64,000 nucleotides of DNA, taken from Zanthoxylum bungeanum. Lineage: Eukaryota > Streptophyta > Magnoliopsida > Sapindales > Rutaceae. The notes beneath the pieces are model-generated. The model was not told the origin of the DNA. It saw only the letters and a list, made by a program, of their open reading frames with translations, and searched no databases. Position 1 is the stretch's first letter; every line of letters begins with the position of its first letter. Below, in pieces: positions 24,001 to 34,821 of the stretch. Location of the stretch: positions 30,850-94,849 of the forward strand of contig SKCR01031798.1 in NCBI GenBank assembly GCA_019454045.1. Reading direction: 5' to 3'. A program made the translations under genes and the position numbers.

Positions 24001-24392
24001 CAGCCATAAAGGCGGTGTTATTATTTATCCATAAACCAGCCATATAGGCGGTAAGTATCTGTCACCTAAAGACCAACCATATAGGCAGTGTCACATTATG
24101 TTACATAATTAAAACCAGCCATTAAGGTGGAATCAACTTTTAATCCATATTATTAAAATTACAATTTCCATATTATAATTAAAGTGAGATTAATCTACCT
24201 TTACTATTTATAATTTAGAAATCTCCTTATTATAATATATAAATCTGTGTGATATTTACCAAACAGCCATATAGGCGGTATCCTGATTAAGTCAAATTAA
24301 TAATTGAATACCAACCGACCAACCAGGCGGTATCCTCATTAAGTCAGGTTAAACCAGTTTAAAAATAATTACCAACCGACTAATATAGCGGT
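24001..24392 (+). repeat. interspersed short repeat ACCAGCCATATAGGCGGT (seven copies) in M
   Basis: Variants lie at about 24001, 24034, 24072, 24114, 24262, 24311 and 24371, spaced 30-150 bp. The unit is an imperfect palindrome (ACCGxC.ATATAG.GCGGT). The same repeat occurs in J at 61209-61373. Confidence 0.8.
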
Positions 24393-24709
24393 ATACTTCT
24401 TAAGTCAGGTTTTAAATAATTTATATATTATAACTAAGGGAGATTAATCTAAATTATAAAAGTAAAAAGCTTCACCTTTACCCCAGCAGTAAATTAACTA
24501 CTGAACATAAAAGAAGAAAAATAAAATAAAATAAAATTTTATTACAAAAAGTAAAAGTTCATAATTAAAAATACTAAAAGTAAAAATGCTTAATTTAAAT
24601 TACAAAACTTAAACACACAAGATGCAATCCTTAAAGTCCTTACAAAACTCAAGGAAGGCATGATTTGAATTTTGACATCGAGCTGAATTTATAGGCATCA
24701 GTAGGGTCT

Positions 24710-25116
24710 GGGCGTCGCGATGCCAAGAGGTCGGGCGTCGCGACGCGCGTTGATTACTGACAAGCGTTGGCTTGGCTTCGCGAGATCGTGACACGTGGCA
24801 CTCTTATGTCGACAGTTGACTTTTTGATATCGGCAACATGTGATGGCGACACGTGTCCAGGTGCATTTTAGCATGATCCGATGATGATTTTGACACGTGG
24901 TAGGTGCATTTTAGCGTAGTTGATGATTTTAGGCATCTTAGGATGATGACACGTGGCAGGCGCACGTTAGCAGATCGGCTGTGATGGTGACACGTGGCAC
25001 AGCGCATGTTAGCAAAGTCAACTTTTTAGATTCTGACACGTGGACCAGGCGCACGTTAGCAAGGACTCGGCGCACGTTAGGCGTCGTGACGCCAAGGGTT
25101 TGGGCGTCGCGATGCG
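24710..25116 (+). repeat. G-box tandem repeat flanked by GCGTCGCGACGC palindromes in M
   Basis: Six CACGTG cores lie at 24792, 24850, 24894, 24950, 24991 and 25037, mostly inside GACACGTGGC units of 41-58 bp that also carry GGCGCACGTTAGC. GGGCGTCGCGATGCC-type near-palindromes lie at 24710, 24733, 25080 and 25102. The open frames here are translations of the repeat. Confidence 0.8.
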
Positions 25117-25305
25117 TCAAAAATTACGAAAATGTCCTTTTTGCCAATTTTCACTATTTTGCTTCAAATCACCTCCAGAATGTCCTGAAACTTTATTTAT
25201 CTACAAAATAACACAAAACACATCAAAATATTCACAAAACTCAAGAAAATATACAAAATATTAGGTTAAATGAGTGGGAAATAGTGATAGATTTACCACT
25301 CATCA

Positions 25306-25660
25306 GTTTTGTAGTACCAAAACATGCAAACAAGGTTTGCAAGTTAATTCGATCCATTTATGGATTGAAGCAAGCATCGCGTTCTTGGAACCAGTGTTTT
25401 GATGTAATCATAATGGTATATGATTTAATTCAAAACGAAAATGATTCTTGTGTATATAAGAAGGTTAGTGGGAGCGCACTGACAATGATTGTCCTATAAA
25501 ATGATGACATCATTTCTTGGAAATGACATACCCATAATAAAATCGGTGAAAGCTTGGCTTTCAAGAAAATTCTCCATAGAATACTTGAGAGAGACAACCT
25601 TTATTCTAGGAATAAGGATCTACTAGGATAGATGTAAAAGTTGTTGGTACTCTCCGAGGA
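25306..25660 (+). pseudogene. copia RT, second part (element C)
   Basis: Resumes the RT after insertion M: FVVPKHANKVCKLIRSIYGL, then KQASRSW and NDSCVYKKVSGSALTMIVL. The catalytic YVDD is replaced by stop-NDD (25494-25505), which abolishes polymerase activity. GTTTT at 25306 is the second copy of M's target duplication. Confidence 0.85.
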
Positions 25661-26290
25661 ATCGTACATTGAAATAAATGTACGTGACCTAGTGTCTCAT
25701 ATGATTTGATCATATAGAGTCACAATCGGGCCAATCCAAGTGATGGTCACTGGATTGAAGTTAAGAACGTCCTTAAGTATCTTAGAAGAACTAAGGATGC
25801 TTTCTTAAACTATGGAGGAGGAGAACTTGAAGTGACTGGGTTCACCGTTGCAAGTTTCCAAACCGATAATAACGACTGTAATTCGTAATAAGGGTACTAT
25901 ATAGTTTGAATAACGGAACAGTGAGCTGGAAATATTCCAAGCAAGATACTGTTGCCGAATAAACAACAAAAACAGAATATTGATGCAGCTGAGGCAGCAA
26001 TAGAAGCACTTTGGATCTATATAATCCTAATTGGATTAGGAGTAGTTCTATTAGCAACTGAGCTAGGCTACAACACAAGCTAAAGAATTAATGGTCTCAT
26101 CAACGATCCAAGTATATACTTCAACTATTCATCTGATTCGTTCGGATCATACATCGTGGCGATGTGATGATCGAATAAATCGCATCAGATGATAACCTTG
26201 CAAATCTGCTGATGAAAGCAGTTTCTCAGCAGAAGTTTGAGCGACCCGTACATAGTTCAGGTGTAGGACACTTGAGTGATTGGCTATAGG
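25661..26290 (+). pseudogene. copia RNase H remnant (element C)
   Basis: Nucleotide sequence follows the D and G RNase H regions (GTTAAGAACGTCCTTAAGTA, the GAGCTGGAAATATTCCAAGC and TGCAGCTGAGGCAGC regions) up to the PPT. No frame remains open. RNase H would degrade the RNA strand during reverse transcription. Confidence 0.75.
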
Positions 26291-26292
26291 CC

Positions 26293-26303
26293 AAGTGGGA
26301 GAT
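26293..26303 (+). promoter_or_regulatory. polypurine tract of element C
   Basis: AAGTGGGAGAT directly precedes the TGTTGG of the 3' LTR. Confidence 0.85.
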
Positions 26304-28258
26304 TGTTGGACAATTATGACCAATAGCATCACTATTTGTATAGAACATGGTGTTGTTGTACAAATTAACTATGTGACAAAAGAAATTGCTCTTTATCATT
26401 TGTAATTGGATTACCGGGATACACAAATGATAAAAGTCCATATGATTAGTTCCGGATTTATAAGATATGAGACATTATTAATCCACTAAGGTTTAATCAT
26501 TAAAATATCCATTGTCGTAGTATTATCGAGATTGGACATCGATAATGCGGAATAGACTAGTATTGCACTTGTGCGTGTTATGGGAGCATAACGACATAGT
26601 TCTCATATATTTAGGTATTGGATACTCATGCAAGTGTAATAGGAGGTTGTGTTTACCGATGGTACGGAAACAGCTTCGCTCTGGATAGACCCCGCAGAAT
26701 CCCATTGCTAGTATGACTATGTGTCAATGGGAATCCGCATCAGGGTAGGTGTATTTGGTCTTAACATGAGACTTGCATCGCAAGTACTTGCGATAATCAA
26801 TACACTTTGGTTTTGGTCGTCCAGGACTTTAACATGTTATGTGTACGCCTCTTCTGGGTTTATTGAGAATCGTAGTGTATTGGGTGTGATGTCAAGATGG
26901 AAATATCACTTCAGTCATATGGAGATGATGATCACGCAGGGATACAGAATTGGTACTCTAAATGGTTGCAACCATCGGGATAATATGACATGGTCATGAT
27001 TATCCGATTAAAGAGACTAGTTGCTTATAATCCGATAAATGCTTCGTACGGGGCATACACTATTCCAGCCCCAGGCCTTGCATGTGACATCCAATACTGG
27101 ATCGCAATACGCAATACTACGTATACTACGCCTGACATAGATTATATATTCCATTAATAATATTTCTGCAGAATTGGGTAGCATGGTGCTTTGCTAGAAG
27201 CCAACCATGTCTTGTAAATCGGTAAAAACGTAGTACGAGGTACGTACGTGTTTGGATAGTCCGACGACCAGATTTACTGCCAACATATCCAGGGATCTCA
27301 TGGGTCGATTCCCGAAGATTCACCGATGATGTATGATTCAAACATAATTAATCTAGGATTAATTGCGGAGAGATTTTATCTGGGATAAAATACTATTAGA
27401 AGAGAGAGAACGATTAATTTGGAATTAATCGATAAAATAATATATTCGATATATTAAACGAAATTAGATTTCGACGCGAAATTAAAATTGGATTTTAATT
27501 CGGGCTAACGAATTGATTTAGAATTAATTCCCGAGCAACGTGAATAATAATTTTTCTAGGCATAATTATTTAATTTGATTTGATTTAATTACGTCGCAAC
27601 AGAAAGTTCTTTAATTCGGAATTAACGAACCCGAGGCCGGAATGTGTTTGCAGGCCTACTTGCATTTTGAATTAAAGTGTGGTCCATAAGTCGCATCGCA
27701 AGTCACATCACCTGTCACTTTAGTGATGGAAGTCATGTCACCTTTTTGTGATTGACAACCAGTCACTATTCATGATGGGAGTTGTTTAAGGCATTGAATG
27801 CCATTTTCCCTCCATTTTTGCCTTTTGCTTTTTTGGAAAAACAAATACCAAAAGTGTGAAGGATTTTGTGATTATGTTTTTAGAAAACAAAAACAAAGGA
27901 AAATAGAAAACTCTCTCTCCCCTTTTTGCTCCAAAACAGTGAGCTTCTCCACCATTAGAAGGAAAATTGTTTTCTTTCTAATCTTGCTAGCACATTCAAG
28001 GAATCATATCAAGGTGTTAGGGAAACTAATCCCTTGAGCTTGGAATCAAGATCAAAGCTTGGAGCTTGGATTCAACATTCAAATAGGAAGCTTGGAGACT
28101 TCTCAAATGACACCTTGGCCGAAACTTCAATAAGAAATTTTTTGTTTTTGACGCATCCTAAATCCGTTCAATGTAAGTATGATTCCGCCATACTTTACTT
28201 TAGTATTCACATGATTTCATTGCTTATATGATCTTGTGTAATGTCTTAGAGACCAACA
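26304..28258 (+). repeat. 3' LTR of element C
   Basis: TGTTGGACAATTATGACC to GACCAACA, 1955 bp, followed by the GTATA target duplication at 28259-28263. It is the least rearranged plus-oriented family-1 LTR here. Confidence 0.9.
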
Positions 28259-29263
28259 GTATATGCTTTTCCAAAAAAGCAAAACAAAAAGCAAAGTGTA
28301 TTGGAGAAGTTACCATAAAAGCTCTCAACCACTTCCATCAACTTGAATGACTAGTGATGTAAGTTGGTGGGTCCCACACTTAAATTCAAAATTCAAGTTG
28401 GGTGAGACTACACACTTCAGGCTCGGGTTCGTTTAATCCGATTAAACAAATTTTCTGTTACGACGTAATTAAATCCAATTTAATTTAATAATAATGCCTA
28501 GAAAAATTATTACGAAAGTCGCTTGCAAATTAATTCCAAATTAATTCGTTCGCCCGAATTAAAATCCAATTTTAATTCCGCTTTGAAATCCGATTTCAAT
28601 TAATAAATCCAATATATTATTTAATCGATTAATTCCAAATTAATCGCGTTCTTTCTTCTATTCGAATTTTATCCTAGATAAATTCTTGCCGCAATTCTCA
28701 GTATACCCAGAAGAGGCGTGCACATAACCTGTTAAAACTTCGGACGACCAAAACCAAAGTATACTGATTGTCGCAAGTATTAGCGATGCAAGTCTCAGGT
28801 TAAGACCATATACACCTACCCTGATTCGGATTCCCATAGACACATAGTCATACTACCAATGGGACTCCGAGGGGTCTATCCAGAGCGAAATTGTTCCCGG
28901 TCCAACGGATAACAGAACCTTCTATCACACTTCCATAAGTATCCATTACCTAAATATATGAGAACTATGTCGTTTAGCTTCCATAACGCACACAAGTGTA
29001 ATACTAGTCTATTCAGCATTATCGATGTCCATTCTCGATAATACTACGACTAGGGATACTTAATGATCAAACCTTTCGTGGATTAATATTGTCTCATATC
29101 TTATTAATCCGGTACTAATCATATGGACTTTTATCATTTATATATCAAAGTAATCCAATTACAAAATGATAAAAGAGCAATTTCCTTTGTCACATAGTTA
29201 ATTTATACAAAAAACACCATGTCTTTTACAAATAGTTATGCTATGGGTCATAATTGTCCAACA
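28259..29263 (-). repeat. LTR of element D, inner part
   Basis: Continues 16369 after C and ends CCAACA at 29258-29263. About 0.6 kb is missing at about 28690 relative to F. Reverse-complemented, 28691-29263 nearly equals 14146-14718 of G. Confidence 0.85.
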
Positions 29264-29279
29264 ATCTCCCACTTGGCCT
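29264..29279 (-). promoter_or_regulatory. polypurine tract of element D
   Basis: The minus strand reads GGCCAAGTGGGAGAT against the LTR, confirming that D is transcribed on the minus strand. Confidence 0.8.
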
Positions 29280-29299
29280 ATAGCTAATCACTCAAGTGT

Positions 29300-29910
29300 C
29301 CAACACCTGAACTATGTACGGGTCGCTCATGCTTATGCTGAGATATCGCTTTCGCCAGCGGATATGCAAGGTTATCATCTGTAACGATCTTTTCGATCTT
29401 AACCTCGCCACGATGTGCGATCTCACGAATCAGTTGAAACCGTTCGAAGTACATACTTGGATCATTGATGAGACCGTAATTCTTTAGCCTGTGCTGTAGC
29501 CCAGCTCAGCTGCTAACAGAACTATTCCTAATCCAATTAGGAATTTTATAGATCCAAAATGCTTCTTTTGATGCCTCAGCTGCAGCAATGTATTCCGCTT
29601 TTGTTGTTGAATCATCAACAATATCTTGCTTGGAAGATTTCCAGCTCACTATTCCGTTGTTCAAACAAAATATGTACCCTTATTGTGACTTACAGTCATC
29701 TTTACCAGTTTGGAAACTTGCATCAATGAACCTAGTCACCTCAAGTTCTCCATCTCCATAGATTAAGAAAGCATCCTTAGTTCGTCTAAGATACTTAAGG
29801 ATGTTCTTAACATCAATCCAGTGACCATCACCTGGATCGGTCTGATTGTGACTGCAGATACTCAAAGCATATGAGACACCAGGTCACGTACATGTCATGG
29901 CATACATGAT
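29300..29910 (-). pseudogene. copia RNase H (element D), broken
   Basis: Minus-strand translation gives GDGHWIDVKNILKYLRRTKD, then YGDGELEVTRFIDASFQTGK (29680-29865). Beyond a stop, sequence equivalent to SWKSSKQDIV and AEYIAAAEAS continues. It lies directly after the RT in the usual copia order. Single stops make it a recent pseudogene compared with those in A and F. Confidence 0.85.
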
Positions 29911-30049
29911 CGATCTGACTACTTAAGCGAACAAGATCCGATTAATTGTATCTCTCTCATCTTGAGTTTTAGGACATATGTCCTTAGATAGAGAGACGCC
30001 ATGTGACACTGGAAGCAGCCCCATCTGGGCTGATCCATGTTGAATCTCT

Positions 30050-30930
30050 TCAACACTTTGTCAATATACGAGTTCTCGGAGAGTGCCAATAACTTTTAGA
30101 TCTATCCCGGTAGATCCTTATTCCTAGAATAAAGGTTGCTTCTCCCAAGAATTTCATGGAGAATTTTAATGAAAGCCAAGCTTTCTCCGATTTTACTATG
30201 GGAATGTCATTGCTAAGAAGCAATATATCATCAACGTATAGGACAATCAATGTCAGTGCGCTCCCACTAACCTTCTTATATACACAAGAATCATCATCGT
30301 TTCGAATGAAACCATATACCATTATGATCTCATCAAAACGTTGGTTCCAAGAACGTAATGCTTGCTTCAATCAATAAATGGACCGATTAACTTGAAAATC
30401 TTATTTGCATGTTTTGGCATGCAAAAACCGTCAGGCAGTTGTATATAAACATCCTTTAAAAGTTTCCGTTAAGGAAAGCGGTTTTGACGTCCATCTGCCA
30501 TATTTCATAATCAAAATATGCAGCAATAGCAAGCATTATCCGAATGGATTTAATCATGGCAACAGGTCAAAGATTTCTTCATAATCGACACCATGTTGAT
30601 GACGATACCTTTTCGCTACAAGCCTAGCTTTGTATGTTTGTATGTTTCCATCCATGTCTGTCTTCACCATGAACACCCATTTGCTACCAATAGGCACAAT
30701 GCCTTCTGGTACATCAACCAGTGTCCAAACTTGGTTGTATACATGGAATCCATTTCAGACTTCATGGCATCTTGCCATAAAGCGGAGTTGATACCTTGTA
30801 TCACTTCCTCATACGTAGTCGGTTCATCTTCCTCAATGAGATTAATGTCTACATGAGGTGAGATCAGAAACCCATACCTCTTAGGTTATTTTCTGACTCT
30901 CTCTGACCTACTCGATTCTTGTTTATTAGA
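30050..30930 (-). pseudogene. copia reverse transcriptase with intact YVDD (element D)
   Basis: The frame 30050-30370 reads KQALRSWNQRFDEIIMVYGF, then LIVLYVDDILLLSND (YVDD at 30227-30238), KAWLSLKFSMKFLGEATFIL and GIRIYRDRSKSYW. The N-terminal half (30380-30930) is interrupted by frameshifts. D and G are the only family-1 copies here that keep the catalytic YVDD; it is lost in A, C and F. Confidence 0.88.
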
Positions 30931-30933
30931 AGA

Positions 30934-31197
30934 TTATGGAACAGTCTCATCCCTGATGAATTGTTCGTGTTCCGTGAGGGGATCGATGCCATGAACAGTA
31001 TCACTCTGATTTTCATCGAGTTTTACTTTCCTCCCACTTACCACTGCATTTAGGAATTCCTCTAAGGAAAACCGCATGGAGAACAACAAATATTTTGTTC
31101 TCTTATGGTTGTGGAAATAATATCCTTTGGTTTCCCTAGGATAGCCAATTAAAAATAGGCACTTATCCGATTTGGGTTCTAGTTTGGCACCATCCAA
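30934..31197 (-). pseudogene. copia integrase-RT linker (element D)
   Basis: The frame encodes KSDKCLFLIGYPRETKGYYF and later RFSLEEFLNAVVSGRKVKLD, the conserved tail of copia integrase that precedes RT. It is separated from the integrase core by a frameshift and stop near 31200-31230. Confidence 0.8.
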
Positions 31198-31229
31198 ACG
31201 TTTAATATATGCCCAGTATACCCAAATCT

Positions 31230-31778
31230 TCAGGAATGAGAAACCCGGTTTATTTCCTGTCTATATTTCATATGGAGTCTGCCAACAGAATTTTTCGGAA
31301 CCTTATTCAAAATAAGTATTGCACTGTTCAATGCGTATCTCGTGAAGAAAATTAGTAGCTCAGTGCGACTCATCATTAACCTTACCATGTCCAACAAAGT
31401 TCGGTTTCTCTGTTCGGACACACCACTCAATTGAGGTGTTCTGGGAGGAGTCCACTGTGAAAGAATACCATACTCTTTCAAGTAATCGAGAAACTCATTG
31501 CTCAAGTATTTTCCACCACTGTCCAACCATGATGTTTTAATACTTTTGCCGGTCGTTTTTTCTACTTCGTGTCGAAACTCTTTGAATTTCTCAAAAGTTT
31601 CCGACTTGTGTATTATATGATACACATAACCATAACGCGATGCAACATCCGTAAAGGTTATGAAGTATTCATAACCACCTCTAGCCTGGCTAGACATGAG
31701 CCCACACACGTCACTATGATCGAGGGCTAACAGCTCGGTGGCACGTACACCTTCACCGCTAAAAGGCGTTTTAGGCAC
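31230..31778 (-). pseudogene. copia integrase core (element D), nearly intact
   Basis: A 182-codon frame. The D-D-E triad can be followed: D in LDHSDVCG, D in WLDSGGKYL, and E in GVSEQRN. Between lie YEYFITFTDVASRYGYVYHI and KFKEFRHEVEKTTGKSIKTS. The usual GGEYL is GGKYL here, a change beside but not in the triad. Family knowledge: this rve domain cuts target DNA with 5-bp staggers, in line with the 5-bp duplications seen in this window. Stops on both sides separate it from pre-integrase and linker. Confidence 0.9.
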
Positions 31779-31811
31779 TTTGCCAAATAAATAAGATTCA
31801 CAGACGTCATA

Positions 31812-32060
31812 TTAACTAGGATCAAATCCGTCCAAGTATCCACTCTTCGAAAGTGTGGATATATGAGTCTTGTAAATATGTCCTAGACAACAATGCCACA
31901 AATAAGTCTCATATGTGTTACTTAATTTGAGCCTTTTGTTTGTCATGTTATATGTTTGAGATTCATTTATATTCAAAATATATAGACTATTATTAACTTC
32001 TGCTGTACATAACAAAATATTATCTTTATATACAAAACACCTAGTGTTCCAGAATACAAA
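31812..32060 (-). pseudogene. copia pre-integrase zinc-binding region (element D)
   Basis: Minus-strand frame with TYETYLWHCCLGHIYKTHIS and TLSKSGYLDGFDPS. It has the histidine pair of the HHCC zinc domain (H in LWHC, H in LGHI). The distal CxxC pair is lost in the gap before 31778. Confidence 0.8.
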
Positions 32061-32099
32061 GGTACACCCGCAACGAGTTAATCAAAATGCAGAGATGAT

Positions 32100-32339
32100 G
32101 TTCCTTAGTCAAACTAGGTACAAAATAATAGTAATCTAATGTAATTACATGCCCCAATGGCAGATACAAAACATAGGTCCCAACGGCCAAAATAGTGACT
32201 CTCGTCCTGTTTTCGACTCATAGGTCGATCTCATCTAAAGCCAGTATCCTGCTTGTCAGCAGATCCCGCACACCAGTAAATATGTGAGTACCACATCCAG
32301 AATCAAAAATCCAATTTTTAAAACCAATAGTGGATATGT
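32100..32339 (-). pseudogene. copia aspartic protease (element D), active site preserved
   Basis: The minus strand encodes IGFKNWIFDSGCGTHIFTGV (about 32330-32265), where DSG is the aspartic protease catalytic triplet. It is one frame off the gag frame and is followed by stops. The protease would cut the Gag-Pol precursor. Confidence 0.8.
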
Positions 32340-33165
32340 TTATAACAAACATACCTGAAGCTGGAGCCTTCCCGTCTTCACTTCCTTCAAATCCGCCTTG
32401 TACTCACGGCAGTCACACTTACAGTGACCCCGTTTGCCACAATGTAGGCAGACGTCTTGGGATATGTCATTAGTCTTCGCAGAAGACTGTGATGATTTAG
32501 CCTTGCCCTTTTTCTTCTTTTTCTTCACACCCCCAGAAGCCTTCGGCCAAGCCTTGGCCATCTGGGATGTCGAAGTAAGATGCGCCTCGCGTTTCTTGCA
32601 ATTTAGAAGCTCTGGCTCTGCCTCTTTCAACATCGTCATTAACTCTCCAATAGTTTTCTCTTAGTTCATCATATTATAGTTTATGATGAACTCGCCCCAG
32701 TATTCGGGCAAAGACTGTAAGATCAAATCTATAGAAGTCTCGGCCTCGAAGGTTATGCCCAACTGACCTAGCTGTTCGATGTCAGTAATCATCTGCGACA
32801 CATAGTGCTCGACAGACGTACCCTCTGACATACACGAGCGAAAGAGCTTCTTGTACAATTCATGCTTCTGAGATCTAAGATTAGATATGTGAAGATCCTT
32901 CAATTTCAACATCATATTATAAGGATCCAATCCTTTGTTCTGACGACGAAATTGAGGAGTCATTGCGGCAAGGATGACAGATTGAGCACTAAAGTTATCA
33001 TCACGATGAGTCTTCCAAAGCTCATGCTCTACTATTTGCTCTACTCCGGGCTCAGGCCCGAGAGGTTTCTCTACAACATAGAGTAACTTCTCAGCCCCCA
33101 GGACTATCCTGAGGTTCATCTCCCAATCTGGAAATTGGAGCCATTAAAGACATTATCGCCAAAGA
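32340..33165 (-). pseudogene. copia gag with CCHC zinc knuckle (element D), one stop and one frameshift
   Basis: From 33119 to 32340 one frame is open except for a single TAA (32661-32663). It reads MNLRIVLGAEKLLYVVE, then TPQFRRQNKGLDPYNMMLKL, MSEGTSVEHYVSQMITDIEQ and LILQSLPEYWGEFIINYN. After the stop comes TIGELMTMLKEAEPELL, a KKKKKK run, and CLHCGKRGHCKCDC, an intact CX2CX4HX4C zinc knuckle. Upstream, FNGSNF lies one frame off from PDWEMNLRIV (about 33130-33165), so a one-base shift hides the true N-terminus. This is the UBN2/Retrotran_gag type. Confidence 0.9.
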
Positions 33166-34559
33166 GCCCGTGTAAGCAAATATTAAACGAAATTGCAAAT
33201 TTAATACTAGCATCCCACTATTTTTCGGCGAGCCTCTAACCCTCTGTGGAGTACTCGGGAAACCCAGTTTCCTAGTGGGCTATGATCCCGTTAAATAACA
33301 CACAACCTTGACTTTGGCTAACAAGCTGTATGAAACTTAACTAGGTAGATCTCTAAGATCAATTGGATCCCATCCAATTCCTAGATCTGGTAGGTGGACC
33401 TCCAAGTCCGAGATATATATCAAATATATATTTCCTAACCTTTTCCTCTAAATCAACTAAGCCTTGGCTTTGGCACAACAAGCTTAATGATTCCAGTTAA
33501 GCGTGACCCATTGACAGTGGGAAAACTTCGTAATCCACGTCGCTGTACAGAATTGACCTTGACTTTGGCCAACAAATCACAACTGCCTAAGACATACGAT
33601 ATGTAACAAAGCTTTCATGGTTCAAATACATCCGCGATGGACATTGATCTTGACTTTGGCCAACAAACCAATGCCAATCTTGGATCTTGAGAGAGAACCA
33701 CTCAATGGAAGGAAAACGCTTAATATTTGAGTGAGGGTTTTTCGCGTAAATTGGCAACCAATTTATTATCTTTGATTAGGTCTCATCATACACCCTTAAA
33801 CATGCATTCTAAAAGCATAATAAGGCGTAAATAAAATTAATAATGATATGCGGATGGATATATAACAATTTGTTCCTAGAACAAATCTCTCACTTTCCTC
33901 TCTCCCGCTAGCACTATACATTCTTCTAACCAATTACATAACACTAAAAGAAACCTCATTTGCATTGAGGGGAATTGGTGAGAAGAGAAATACAAAGAGA
34001 TAATGAGGTGAAAGGCTGAACACGCAGCTCCAATTTAATAAATTCTAAATTTATTTCAATAATTTCCAAAAATGTCCCCACCCATCTAATATCCATTCGA
34101 TATACATTATTCATACAAATACATCCAAGTATTCACACAAATCATGTTATTCAATCAATCTAATCCAATTAATTAATCTTTGAATTAATGACCATCCAAT
34201 GTTCAAACAACGATTTGATTTGCGCGAGTCTAACTCGTTTAAGAATAAATACTCAAAGTACGTATTCTTGAATTATATCGAACTATAATTTTAAATCCAA
34301 TTTAAATTGTATCCAATACTAATTCATATTTAATTCCAAATTAAATAATTACACTTATTCTTGTGCCTTAAAGACTTGGATTCCAAATCCAATCTTAAGG
34401 GGTCTCAAAGGCCCAATTAGTATCCAATACTATTCAATTAAAGTCCAATGGGCTTTCAATTAATTCTTTAGGCATGGGCTTTGGCCATTATGGATCAAAC
34501 CCAAGATGCCAAGGCCTAAATAGGAATCACCCTTTTGTCAAAAATCAATTTAGGCCCAT
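33166..34559 (-). other. leader of element D, truncated
   Basis: Non-coding leader with copies of CTTGACTTTGGCCAACAA at 33307 (one change), 33558 and 33649, and a decayed version of the leader reading frame (about 33450-33660). GGCCCA-type motifs lie at 34400-34555. It breaks at 34559, where plus-oriented RT sequence of G starts at its YVDD codons. Confidence 0.7.
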
Positions 34560-34821
34560 TATACGTTGATGATGTATTGCCTCTTAGCAATGACATTCCC
34601 ATACTAAAATCGGTGAAAGCTTGGCTTTCATTAAAATTCTCCATGAAATTCTTGGGAGATGCAACCTTTATTCTCGGAATAAGGATCTACTGGGACAGAT
34701 CTAAAAGTTATTGGCACTATCTGAGAACTCGTACATAGACAAAGTGTTGAATAGATTCAACATGGATCAGTCTAAGAGGGGGCTGCTTCTAGTGTCATAT
34801 GGCGTTTCTCTATCTAAGGAC
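34560..34821 (+). pseudogene. copia RT fragment beginning at YVDD (element G)
   Basis: The frame encodes YVDDVLPLSNDIPILKSVKA (34562 onward), WLSLKFSMKFLGDATFILGI and RIYWDRSKSYW. It lies on the plus strand between minus-strand D and F sequences. It continues colinearly, after removal of F sequence, at about 36965 and again at about 45198. Everything N-terminal of YVDD is gone. Confidence 0.85.

Larger units (their letters stand above)
23163..25305 (+). mobile_element. probable solo LTR M inside the RT of element C
   Basis: A 2143-bp insertion flanked by GTTTT (23158-23162, 25306-25310), splitting the RT of C between QHPD and the FVVPKHANKVCKLIRSIYGL stretch. It ends CATCA and begins TTACCGG, where the related J copy has TGATCGG, so TG...CA ends are likely. 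It shares an AACGCAAG...ATCGATCCCACGA start module with J. No PBS, PPT or coding frame is present. Two repeat clusters lie inside: an ACC..ATATAGGCGGT repeat and a G-box repeat. Family unknown; probably a Ty3/gypsy solo LTR. Confidence 0.6.
16370..28258 (+). mobile_element. Ty1/copia element C (family 1), complete but dead, inside the LTR of D
   Basis: LTRs 16370-18290 and 26304-28258, target duplication GTATA (16365-16369 and 28259-28263), PBS at 18292 and PPT at 26293. The internal region 18291-26303 contains leader, gag, protease, integrase, RT and RNase H remnants plus the 2.1-kb insertion M. Without M it is 9.7 kb. The LTRs differ by about 5 percent in a 275-base stretch, and the 5' LTR also lacks about 40 bp near 17507. 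Confidence 0.9.
16182..34559 (-). mobile_element. Ty1/copia element D (family 1), truncated at both ends, host of element C
   Basis: The 3' LTR is 16182-16369 plus 28259-29263 (split by C), the PPT 29264-29279, and the internal region 29280-34559. About 260 bp of the outer LTR, roughly 660 bp of leader, the PBS and the entire 5' LTR are missing, so both outer junctions with G are deletion or recombination points. It has the best-preserved gag, integrase and RT sequence of the family, including YVDD. It could be an insertion into G trimmed afterwards, or part of a rearrangement of G itself. Confidence 0.75.

Noticed and set aside
24001..24392. Regularly spaced short repeats in M and J as a CRISPR array
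   Set aside because: Plant nuclear DNA; units are 18 bp and degenerate, spacing is irregular in M, and there are no cas genes. They are repeats inside LTR-like elements.
32434..32664. Plus-strand frame with an F8 run and PPEAFGQAL
   Set aside because: It is the antisense shadow of the lysine-rich gag segment of element D.
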